Source of the DNA: Flavobacterium notoginsengisoli
GTDB lineage: Bacteria > Bacteroidota > Bacteroidia > Flavobacteriales > Flavobacteriaceae
Direction of reading: 5' to 3'
DNA: 57,135 bases
NCBI RefSeq assembly: GCF_014207905.1
Contig: NZ_JACHLB010000013.1
Location: forward strand, 1 to 57,135
Shown here: one piece after another, positions 1-7,197 of the stretch
How the letters are laid out: each line of letters starts with the position of its first letter
Position numbering within the stretch: the stretch's first letter is position 1
Made by a program: the position numbers and the translations under genes
The notes under the pieces: model-generated
The model's input: the letters and a program-made list of their open reading frames with translations, nothing else
Database searches by the model: none
What the model was told of the DNA's origin: nothing

Positions 1-93
1 GTCAGTTTAAATTGAAAAGGAGTGGTCAGTTTGACCCGAAATCGGTGGTCACTTTATGCTGAAAAAGCGTGGTCAATTTGACCGCTTTTTCCA
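1..93 (+). mobile_element. End of a probable IS21-family insertion sequence (partial)
   Basis: Four spaced copies of a GGTCAnTTTgA-like unit occur in the first 83 bases (starting near 1, 24, 48 and 70), ending in a CA dinucleotide near position 93. Tandem repeats of this kind at an element end, terminating in CA, are typical of IS21-family elements (IstA/IstB). The transposase genes would lie left of the window. The phage reading frame begins directly after this end. Family assignment is from recalled end structure, not from a transposase seen here. Confidence 0.55.
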
Positions 94-1519
94 ACAAGAT
101 TACTTAAAAACAACTCGAATCGGAACCAATTTGGTATACGGAAACGGTATTTCTCAAACCGCTTATTTTGATTTTAATTCAGTTTATATTAAAGAAACAG
201 ATTATAATAATCGTCCTGCAAATCCTCCTCGTACGAATGCTTTAACAGAATACTATTTTGATTTGACAAAATTTGTGACTGTAAAAAGTATTAAGACAAT
301 TGAAGAAATTCTGCAATCAACAGGTAGCGATATTTCAGCGATTAAGCAAGATATAAATGTGATAAATCAGTCTTATCTTCCTCTTAACGGATCGAAAGCA
401 ATGCAGGGAGATTTGAATCTTGGAAATCATCATTTATATTTAAATAATTTAAACGCAGCAACTTCCAATGATTATTTATTAGCTGTAAATAATCAGAATC
501 AAGTGGTTAAAAACGGAACTTTACTTAAATCATTAATTGATCGTATTGAAACTTTAGAACAACAAACTTCTACAGCCGTACCCAAGGGAATGATTGCCAT
601 TTGGGGCAAGCCAGCTCCATTTCCTGAAGGATGGGAAGAGTATGTTCCTTTGAGAGGCAGAATGCCTATTGGATTAGATGTAAATGATTCTACATTTAGT
701 GCTTTATTAAATTTTGGTGGTAATAAAGAAAAACGATTGGGAATTAGTGAAATACCTAGTCACGGACATGATTGGTTATATTCATACGAAGGTGATGACG
801 ACAATACTGGTCATAGTTTTGATGAATTTACTTTTAAACCAGGAAAAATCCCTCAAACTGATTTGAAAAATCCAATTGGTAAAACAGGTGGAGATCAGCC
901 ATTTTCATTGTTAAATCCATACCGAGTTGTTCATTTCATAGAATATACAGGCAAAGCGAGCGATAAAACTGCACCGACAACTCCTGCTAATTTAAGCGCT
1001 TCAAATATTGGAAATACAAGTTTAACTTTAAACTGGAATGAATCAACTGATAATGTTGAAGTTACTGGTTATCTTGTTTACAAAGACAATTTTAACACTC
1101 CTTTAGCCGAATTAGGAAAAAACACTCTTTCTTATAATGTTAAAGGATTGTCAGCGAATACAAATTATAATTTCTATGTAAAAGCAAAAGATGCTGCAGG
1201 AAATTTATCCGATTCAGCAAATTTAAATGCTACAACAACAAATGTAACCCCAACTGTACCAACATTACAGCATGCTTATTACGGAGGTCCAATCATGACG
1301 CTTCAATGGCCTAATAATATTGATTTAGGGGATATTACTTATGAATTATATCGTAGAATAAATGGCGGAGGATATCAGCTTATAAAAACATCAACTGAAA
1401 CTTTTTATTACGATTCGTTATCAAATGGTGTAACCTATTCATATCAAATTCGAATTAATTCTGATGGATATATATCTCCTTACAGTAACACTGTTACAGT
1501 GACGGGAAATTTTTCATAA
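56..1519 (+). CDS. Phage tail fibre with collar and fibronectin III domains, 5' truncated by IS
   Basis: The frame opens inside the insertion-sequence end: the first dozen residues (MLKKRGQFDRFF) are translated from it, and gene-derived protein starts at about residue 13. Residues about 80-165 resemble a tail-fibre stalk (PLNGSKAMQGDLNLGNH, then an IDRIETLEQQ coiled coil). Residues about 175-305 look like a phage tail collar domain (PKGMIAIWGKPAPFPEGWEE, RMPIGLD, IPSHGHDW, NPYRVVHFIEYTG). Residues about 307-395 and 400-487 are two fibronectin type III-like repeats. Such proteins form receptor-binding fibres of phages or phage-derived tails. The original N terminus, which would attach to the virion, is missing, so the gene is probably non-functional. 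A holin follows, supporting a prophage remnant. Confidence 0.7.
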   Translation: MLKKRGQFDRFFQQDYLKTTRIGTNLVYGNGISQTAYFDFNSVYIKETDYNNRPANPPRTNALTEYYFDLTKFVTVKSIKTIEEILQSTGSDISAIKQDINVINQSYLPLNGSKAMQGDLNLGNHHLYLNNLNAATSNDYLLAVNNQNQVVKNGTLLKSLIDRIETLEQQTSTAVPKGMIAIWGKPAPFPEGWEEYVPLRGRMPIGLDVNDSTFSALLNFGGNKEKRLGISEIPSHGHDWLYSYEGDDDNTGHSFDEFTFKPGKIPQTDLKNPIGKTGGDQPFSLLNPYRVVHFIEYTGKASDKTAPTTPANLSASNIGNTSLTLNWNESTDNVEVTGYLVYKDNFNTPLAELGKNTLSYNVKGLSANTNYNFYVKAKDAAGNLSDSANLNATTTNVTPTVPTLQHAYYGGPIMTLQWPNNIDLGDITYELYRRINGGGYQLIKTSTETFYYDSLSNGVTYSYQIRINSDGYISPYSNTVTVTGNFS

Positions 1520-1531
1520 AAAACTACTCAT

Positions 1532-1561
1532 ACTCTTTTGGGGTTTTCACCTCAAAAGAGT
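1532..1561 (+). terminator. Hairpin after the tail-fibre gene
   Basis: ACTCTTTTGGGG and CCTCAAAAGAGT form a near-perfect stem (one G-T pair) around a TTTTCA loop, 12 bases after the tail-fibre stop. It lies upstream of the holin start and overlaps the TTG codon at 1538, which argues against that codon being the true start. Confidence 0.55.
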
Positions 1562-1600
1562 TCTTCTCTAAACCTCCAAAAAACTCTAAAAAAAATAGCA

Positions 1601-2071
1601 ATGATGCAAAAGATTTCAGAATACTCAAACGAATTAAAACTACTTCTGTACGGAATTTTTATTTATTTAGAAATGGATACAGGTATTGTCAAAGTTTTAT
1701 TTTACTTAATGATTATGGATACTTTTCTAGGAGTTGTCAAAACTATTGTATTAAATAATCATTTTACTTTCAAAAAATTGGCCGTCGGTTTCGTTTCTAA
1801 ATTAGCCGTTTTATTAATTCCAACTGCATTAGCTTTAATGAGTAAGGGACTTAACTACAACTTTAATTGGTCGGTAACCGCAGTAATGAATTTACTTATT
1901 GTAAGCGATGGTATTTCGATAATTAGCAATATTATAGCAATTAAAACAAAAAAAGAGGTAGAAAATTTTGATGCTATAACACTTATTCTCAACTCCATTA
2001 GAAGTCGTTTGATTCTACTATTCAAAAAAATACTAATTACCATAGATCCTAAATACAATAATATGTTATAA
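1601..2071 (+). CDS. Phage holin family protein
   Basis: A 156-residue membrane protein resembling the phage_holin_4 (toxin secretion/phage lysis) family. It has three or four hydrophobic stretches (LLLYGIFIYLEM, VLFYLMIMDTFLGVV, LAVLLIPTALALM, AVMNLLIVSDGISIISNIIAI) and a basic C terminus. The NHFTFKKL segment between helices and the DG before the last helix fit the family. I chose the ATG at 1601 (a second ATG is at 1604) because an upstream in-frame TTG at 1538 lies inside a hairpin. Holins let the endolysin through the inner membrane at lysis. The gene directly follows the tail-fibre fragment, so both are probably remains of one prophage. No endolysin is visible to the right. Confidence 0.7.
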   Translation: MMQKISEYSNELKLLLYGIFIYLEMDTGIVKVLFYLMIMDTFLGVVKTIVLNNHFTFKKLAVGFVSKLAVLLIPTALALMSKGLNYNFNWSVTAVMNLLIVSDGISIISNIIAIKTKKEVENFDAITLILNSIRSRLILLFKKILITIDPKYNNML

Positions 2072-2127
2072 TAAGAAACAGCCTCTAAAATAAGTTCATT
2101 TTGGAGACTGTTTCTTATTATTATTTT
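2069..2127 (+). terminator. Terminator after holin
   Basis: A long stem (AATAAGAAACAG with CTGTTTCTTATT, extended inward by CTC/GAG) with a 17-base loop, followed by a T-rich run. It separates the prophage remnant from bioB. Confidence 0.75.
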
Positions 2128-2256
2128 TTGTTTATAAAATAGAAATCCCAACCGGACTACCTACAATCTAAAAAGCGGTTCATTTTCAATAAAAAGTAAG
2201 AGATTACATTTGATTCCCCATAAAACAAATCGTAATACACTTAACAAAACAAAAAA

Positions 2257-3246
2257 ATGAACGAAATAAGACACGATTGGACTAAAGAAGAAATTCAGGC
2301 TATTTACGATAGGCCTTTGTTGGATTTAGTTTATAACGCCGCTACCGTACATCGTCAGTGGCATAAGCCTTCAGAAATACAAGTATGTACTTTGCTCTCT
2401 GTAAAAACTGGCGGCTGTCCAGAAGATTGCTCTTATTGCGGACAAGCGGCTCGCTATCATACAGATATTAAAGTACAGTCACTTTTGCCGACAGAAACAG
2501 TAATTGAACACGCTCAAAAGGCAAAAGATAATGGTTCTTCTCGCTTTTGTATGGCAGCCGCTTGGCGCGAAGTCCGAAATAATAAAGATTTTGATCGCGT
2601 AATTGATATGGTAAAAGGAGTCAATAATCTCGGATTGGAAGTTTGCTGTACTTTAGGAATGCTTACAGAAGAACAAGCGATTCGACTTCAAGAGGCCGGA
2701 CTTTATGCTTATAACCATAATCTTGATACCTCCGAAAGTTATTATGACGAAATCATTAGTACACGTAAATTTGATCAGCGTATTGATACTATAAATAATG
2801 TGAGAAAAGCAGGAATTACGGTTTGTTCGGGCGGAATTATTGGTCTTGGCGAAACTTCTGCTGATCGTGTTTCTATGCTCGCTACATTGGCGACCATGCC
2901 TATTCATCCTGAATCTGTGCCTGTAAATGCTCTGGCTAGAGTAAAAGGAACACCTTTAGAAAACAATCCAAAAGTGCCACTTTGGGATATGGTTCGAATG
3001 ATTGCAACTGCTCGTATTATTATGCCAGCTTCTATAGTCCGCCTTAGCGCTGGACGAATTGAAATGACTGAAGAAGAACAAGCTTGGTGTTTTATGGCTG
3101 GCGCTAATTCTATCTTTACTGGAGAACGCGAAACTTTATTGGTAACACCAAATCCAGGAATATCTGAAGATATGCAAATGTTTCAAAATTTAGGACTTAA
3201 ACCTTTAAAAAAGGAAATCAGTAATGCGAATGCAGTCGTTATCTAA
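2257..3246 (+). CDS. bioB: Biotin synthase
   Basis: A radical SAM enzyme that inserts sulfur into dethiobiotin in the last step of biotin synthesis, in the cytoplasm. The CxxxCxxC cluster motif is clear (GGCPEDCSYCGQ, residues about 51-62), as are YNHNLDTS and the C-terminal region with RLSAGRIEM and FTGERETLLVT typical of BioB. At 329 residues the length is normal. The start ATG follows an A-rich stretch, as is usual in flavobacteria. No other biotin genes are in the window, so this copy stands alone between a prophage remnant and a regulator gene, closed off by terminators on both sides. Confidence 0.96.
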   Translation: MNEIRHDWTKEEIQAIYDRPLLDLVYNAATVHRQWHKPSEIQVCTLLSVKTGGCPEDCSYCGQAARYHTDIKVQSLLPTETVIEHAQKAKDNGSSRFCMAAAWREVRNNKDFDRVIDMVKGVNNLGLEVCCTLGMLTEEQAIRLQEAGLYAYNHNLDTSESYYDEIISTRKFDQRIDTINNVRKAGITVCSGGIIGLGETSADRVSMLATLATMPIHPESVPVNALARVKGTPLENNPKVPLWDMVRMIATARIIMPASIVRLSAGRIEMTEEEQAWCFMAGANSIFTGERETLLVTPNPGISEDMQMFQNLGLKPLKKEISNANAVVI

Positions 3247-3270
3247 AAGAATCTTTTTTGCTTAAAATAA

Positions 3271-3310
3271 TTTAAAGCCTCAATCTAAATAATTGAGGCT
3301 TTATTTTTAA
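3271..3310 (+). terminator. Terminator after bioB
   Basis: AAAGCCTCAAT and ATTGAGGCTTT form a perfect 11-base stem with a 7-base loop followed by ATTTTTA. A good intrinsic terminator. Confidence 0.85.
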
Positions 3311-3362
3311 ATCCTACTTCTATTTCTTCTTACTTAAATACTTTCTAAAAATATAATTTCAT

Positions 3363-3398
3363 AATTAGTTGACAAAAGCAACTAATTTTATATATTTG
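3363..3398 (+). promoter_or_regulatory. Promoter and palindromic operator of the MarR-GNAT gene
   Basis: A perfect 9-base inverted repeat (AATTAGTTG at 3363-3371, CAACTAATT at 3379-3387, 7-base spacer) covers a TTG -33 element at 3369-3371. A TATATTTG box at 3391-3398 follows 19 bases later, matching the Bacteroidota promoter pattern TTG-N19-TAnnTTTG. The translation start at 3423 lies 24 bases downstream. Overlap of operator and promoter suggests autorepression by the encoded MarR domain. That last step is inference. Confidence 0.7.
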
Positions 3399-3422
3399 TA
3401 TTTCATAAGACATTTATTAAAT

Positions 3423-4343
3423 ATGAAAACTGCAACATCAAAAATCAGAAGTTTTAATCGATTTTATACTGCGCATTTAGACCTTTTAAATCAGCATTAT
3501 CTTGAAAGCAATTATTCTTTAACAGAAGTACGAATTCTTTATGAAATCAGCGAAAGCAAAATAATTACTGCTCAAAAAATAACGGAGATTTTAAAGCTTG
3601 ATAAAGGTTATTTAAGCAGAATATTAAAACGTTTTTTAAAGGAAAACTTAATAACCCGAATTTCTTCAGAAGAAGACAAAAGAGCTTTTAATATCAAATT
3701 GAGTGATTATGGAAATGAATTATTAAATACTTTAAATGCTAAATCTGAGAAAAAGATTGAGGATAAAATTGAGAAACTGAATTTCACTGAAAAAGAAATG
3801 TTAGTCAGTTCTATGCAAAAAATAAAAAATCTTATGACCGAAAATAAAATAGAACGTCATGAGATTTCGTATCGCCATACTATTAATCCTGGAGATATTG
3901 GATATATCATTTATCTTCATGGCTATATTTATGGAAATGAATCTAATTTTTCTACCGATTTCGAGAAATATGTGATTAAGACTTTTTACCATTTCTTAGA
4001 AAATTATTCTCCAGAAAAAGACCGTATTTGGATGGCAGAATACAATAATAAAATTGTTGGTTGCATTGCGATTCAGCATCAGTTACAAAATGAGGCACAA
4101 TTGAGATGGTTTTTACTTGATCCAGCTTTTAGAGGATTAGGTATTGGCAAAAAACTCTTAACCGATGCAGTAGATTTTTGCCGAGAAAAGAAATTTGAAA
4201 ATGTTTTTCTGCTTACCACAAGCCTGCAAAACAAAGCACTTGAAATGTACAAATTGGCAGGTTTTAAACTTACAAAATCTGAAGAAGTTCAAGAATGGGG
4301 AAAAGTTTTTAATGAAGAACGATATGATCTAAAACTCAAATAA
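3423..4343 (+). CDS. MarR-family regulator fused to a GNAT acetyltransferase
   Basis: A 306-residue fusion. Residues about 1-145 form a MarR-type winged helix-turn-helix (ITAQKITEILKLDKGYLSRILKRF as recognition region, then a wing with SSEEDKRAFNIKLS). Residues about 155-306 form a GNAT N-acetyltransferase with the acetyl-CoA loop LDPAFRGLGIGKKLL and the C-terminal NKALEMYKLAGFKL motif. The acyl acceptor is unknown. This domain pairing is a recognised family. An upstream in-frame TTG at 3369 is rejected because it is the -33 element of the promoter; the ATG at 3423 sits at the expected distance. The operator palindrome in front suggests self-repression. The gene is monocistronic, with its own terminator. 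Confidence 0.85.
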   Translation: MKTATSKIRSFNRFYTAHLDLLNQHYLESNYSLTEVRILYEISESKIITAQKITEILKLDKGYLSRILKRFLKENLITRISSEEDKRAFNIKLSDYGNELLNTLNAKSEKKIEDKIEKLNFTEKEMLVSSMQKIKNLMTENKIERHEISYRHTINPGDIGYIIYLHGYIYGNESNFSTDFEKYVIKTFYHFLENYSPEKDRIWMAEYNNKIVGCIAIQHQLQNEAQLRWFLLDPAFRGLGIGKKLLTDAVDFCREKKFENVFLLTTSLQNKALEMYKLAGFKLTKSEEVQEWGKVFNEERYDLKLK

Positions 4344-4344
4344 A

Positions 4345-4386
4345 AAACAACCTTCAAGTCAAATGATTTGGAGGTTGTTTTTTTTC
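4345..4386. terminator. Bidirectional terminator between convergent genes
   Basis: AAAAACAACCT and AGGTTGTTTTT form the outer stem, with further inner pairing, and T-runs on both strands. It sits between the convergent MarR-GNAT gene and the DUF1254 lipoprotein gene and can end both transcripts. Confidence 0.85.
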
Positions 4387-4401
4387 AATCTTAACCAAAA
4401 T

Positions 4402-5472
4402 TTATTTTACCTCCGTAACCGAAGGAAGCTTATAAGTTCCATCTAGAACCTCTTTGCCTGGCAAATAACAGCGCATTAGAAAATTCCATCCATCTGTTAT
4501 ATCTAATCTGTTTTTCGCATCTTTAGGACATTTATCTGCCGCTCCAAAATAGACCGTAAAAGTTTTATCTGCATTGTATTTTACATTCGAAGCATTAATT
4601 ACACTATTGGTGCTTTTCATAAAACCATCTTTACCATAAACTGTTATAGACCAAAATCCGCTAACATCTGGAACTTTATAAGTCGCCACATAACATTTAC
4701 TGCCCGAAAGGTTTCCACCGTTGTAATTAATATAAGTCGCATCTTTGTTTGGAAAAAGCCCCCACGCTCCTGCGCAAGCATATTGTCGGGTTTTCTCATT
4801 TACTTTTCCTCTCGGTCCCATCCAATCGTCTGGGTAACGATCGTATTTAGAGAATTCTTTTTCATATTCGACATGAAGCGAATCTAAAGATTTCGAATCC
4901 CATAGCGGTTTCTTAAACTCTTGTGCACTATTAGACTCAATTATAAACTGATCTTTAAGTTTATTGACCATGGCAATTTCCTTAGCATCATTTGGATTAT
5001 AAATCTGAATACGAATCGCCATAAACATATATTTAGTATCTGCTGGCAATTTATATTTGCCTGGTTTGTAATATACTACCGGACAATAATGATCATTATC
5101 AATCACTAAAATAGAAGCATATCTTTTATCTGGCATCGCAGGAAATGTGACGGAAGCTCCTTTCTCTACATCTACAACAGCTCCAGAATACAAAACATCT
5201 TTATTCATGCGCACTACAGTTTGTTTATCTAAAGGCGTTACGTCTCTTATATGATAAAATTTATTAATTCCACCCGCCATTTGGCTAATGTTATAAAACA
5301 TCTTATCGGTTTCTGCTCGAATAAAATTTTCTGGTTTCACTATGTTTTTTTCATCCACAGTTACAACTTCTTTCTCTAAAGGTTTATCTGAATCTTTTTT
5401 CGAATTAGAATTACAAGATAAAAAGACACTTATAACAATAAATGTAAACAGTATTTTAATCTCTGATTTCAT
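4402..5472 (-). CDS. DUF1254/DUF1214 domain lipoprotein
   Basis: A 356-residue predicted lipoprotein. The N-terminal hydrophobic segment ends in a lipobox-like VFLSC (residues about 16-20), followed by an Asn/Ser/Lys-rich linker. Residues about 50-190 match DUF1254 (QMAGGINKFYHIRD, VVRMNKDVLYSGAVVD) and residues about 215-356 match DUF1214 (GLFPNKDATYINYN, VPDVSGFWSITVYG, GWNFLMRCYLPGKEVLDG). The pair is widespread and has no firmly assigned biochemical role. The start at 5472 places the signal peptide at the N terminus; the longer frame to 5508 adds 12 residues before it. It is expressed alone, convergent with the MarR-GNAT gene. Confidence 0.85.
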   Translation of the reverse strand: MKSEIKILFTFIVISVFLSCNSNSKKDSDKPLEKEVVTVDEKNIVKPENFIRAETDKMFYNISQMAGGINKFYHIRDVTPLDKQTVVRMNKDVLYSGAVVDVEKGASVTFPAMPDKRYASILVIDNDHYCPVVYYKPGKYKLPADTKYMFMAIRIQIYNPNDAKEIAMVNKLKDQFIIESNSAQEFKKPLWDSKSLDSLHVEYEKEFSKYDRYPDDWMGPRGKVNEKTRQYACAGAWGLFPNKDATYINYNGGNLSGSKCYVATYKVPDVSGFWSITVYGKDGFMKSTNSVINASNVKYNADKTFTVYFGAADKCPKDAKNRLDITDGWNFLMRCYLPGKEVLDGTYKLPSVTEVK

Positions 5473-5631
5473 GGCAATTTCGTTTTTGTTTAAAAAAAAT
5501 AGATACAATTAACTAAAAACCAACAACTTAAAAACAATAAATTTATAGAAAAGATACAAAAAATTCTCTCACATTTATAAAGCAATACATTATTTCTTTA
5601 ACACTATAAGACAAATTCCTATTCTTAAAAA

Positions 5632-5675
5632 AAAGAAGCCTTCAAATATTACTATCTAAAGGCTTCTGTTATAGA
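5632..5675 (-). terminator. Terminator after class V aminotransferase gene
   Basis: AGAAGCCTT and AAGGCTTCT pair across a 17-base loop, with an A-run on the plus strand that reads as a T-run for minus-strand transcription. It ends the dsbD-aminotransferase transcript. Confidence 0.75.
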
Positions 5676-5688
5676 AAAATGAAATTAA

Positions 5689-7188
5689 TTAAATGCTAAA
5701 CCATTCTTTCACGTCTTCTTCAATCGTTTCTGTTACCACAAGGTTGTCAAACTCATTTGTTGAAGGACTATATTGGTATTCTTTCTTCCAATTTTCAATA
5801 TTAGAAGCAATCTCTTTAACCGCATTACAAATAAACAAAAGCTCTTCATTGGTCATCGTTGGATGAAGTGAAACTCTAACCCAACCCGGTTTTTCCGTTA
5901 AATCCTTTTGAAGAATTCCATTTGTAATTTTGGCTGATTTTTCTTCATTAATATCTAACAAAAAATGAGCGTACGTACTAGCGCAAGACCAACCACCTCG
6001 AACTTGAATTCCGAAACGATCATTTAATAATCGAACAATCAGATTGTAATGAATATTTTCTATAGTGAATGAAACACATCCAATTCTCTCGGTTTCTAAA
6101 TCGCCTAAAAGATGTAATCCTTTTATTTTTTGTAATTCTGAAAAACAAAGATTTAGTAATTCCTTTTCTCGGTTTTTCATGTTTTCGATACCCATTTTAT
6201 CTTTCAATTCCAAACATAATGCTGTTCGCATTACTTGCAAAAAACCGGGCGTTCCTCCATCTTCTTTTACTTCAATTGCATCGCTGTAATGATATTCTCC
6301 CCAAGGATTAGTGCATTTTACATTTCCACCGCCAGGATTATCAGGAAAATTACTTTTGTATAAATTTTCATTAAAAACTAATATTCCGCAAGTTCCTGGC
6401 CCGCCAAGAAATTTGTGTGGTGAAAAGAAAATAGCATCCAATCGCTGTTCTGGATCTTCTGGATGCATGTCAATTTTAACATAGGGTGCCGAAGCCGCAA
6501 AATCAACAAAACAATAACCGCCGTTTTGATGCATTATTTTAGCCAATTCATGGTACGGCGTAATAATTCCGGTAACATTTGAACAAGCCGTGAACGAACC
6601 AATTTTTAGTTTTCTATTGGCATACTTTTTAAGTTCTTCCGAAAGAATTTTTGGGTCGACCAAATTGTTTTCGCCGCAAGGCAAAACCACCACATCTGCA
6701 ATGGTTTCATACCACGGAACTTGATTAGAATGGTGTTCCATATGGGTAATAAAAACCACTGGTCTTTCGTCATCAAAATGTAATTTTACGTTGTAAATAT
6801 TATCCTCAGAACGCAATCCCATAATGCGTTGCAGTTTGTTTAGAGCGGCCGTCATTCCAGTTCCTGTTGCAACTAGACAATCTGTATCGGATGCATTAAC
6901 GTGTTTTTTAATTAATTGTCTTGCATACTGATACGCATAAGTTGAAGCTTTTCCGGTCTGACTTGAAAAAGAATGTGTATTGGCAATCATTGGTCCAATT
7001 TTTCGCAACATTATATCCTCAATCGGAAAATAAAGTCTTCCGCTGGCAATCCAATCGGCGTATAATAGATTTTGAGTTCCATAAATCGATTCAAAACTAT
7101 GATTTGCGCCAATTGTATTTTCTCTAAATGGAGAAAAATATTGTTCTAATTTGCTTGTTTTCAAAGTAGTTTCCATTTCATGTATCAT
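5689..7188 (-). CDS. Class V aminotransferase (cysteine desulfurase-like, PLP-dependent)
   Basis: A 499-residue cytoplasmic fold-type I PLP enzyme. The PLP lysine is in SPHKFLGGPG (K259), preceded by VDFAASAPYV with the expected aspartate, and HMEHHSNQVPWYE matches the histidine that stacks on the cofactor. The C-terminal RGGWSCASTYAHF loop carries a cysteine where cysteine desulfurases and selenocysteine lyases have their active-site loop. At about 500 residues it is longer than typical SufS/CsdA (about 400), so the substrate is uncertain; isopenicillin-N-epimerase-like or kynureninase-like relatives are alternatives. A second ATG is four codons in. Only nine bases separate it from dsbD upstream, so the two are probably co-transcribed, which hints at sulfur or thiol chemistry. 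Confidence 0.8.
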   Translation of the reverse strand: MIHEMETTLKTSKLEQYFSPFRENTIGANHSFESIYGTQNLLYADWIASGRLYFPIEDIMLRKIGPMIANTHSFSSQTGKASTYAYQYARQLIKKHVNASDTDCLVATGTGMTAALNKLQRIMGLRSEDNIYNVKLHFDDERPVVFITHMEHHSNQVPWYETIADVVVLPCGENNLVDPKILSEELKKYANRKLKIGSFTACSNVTGIITPYHELAKIMHQNGGYCFVDFAASAPYVKIDMHPEDPEQRLDAIFFSPHKFLGGPGTCGILVFNENLYKSNFPDNPGGGNVKCTNPWGEYHYSDAIEVKEDGGTPGFLQVMRTALCLELKDKMGIENMKNREKELLNLCFSELQKIKGLHLLGDLETERIGCVSFTIENIHYNLIVRLLNDRFGIQVRGGWSCASTYAHFLLDINEEKSAKITNGILQKDLTEKPGWVRVSLHPTMTNEELLFICNAVKEIASNIENWKKEYQYSPSTNEFDNLVVTETIEEDVKEWFSI

Positions 7189-7197
7189 TTCAAAAAC

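Noticed and set aside
1538..1600. Longer holin start at a TTG codon (1538)
   Set aside because: The codon lies inside a near-perfect hairpin that looks like the terminator of the upstream gene; two ATGs at 1601 and 1604 give a normal holin N terminus.
1855..2151. Minus-strand open frame opposite the holin
   Set aside because: It is the reverse of a real gene plus its terminator, with no recognisable domain.
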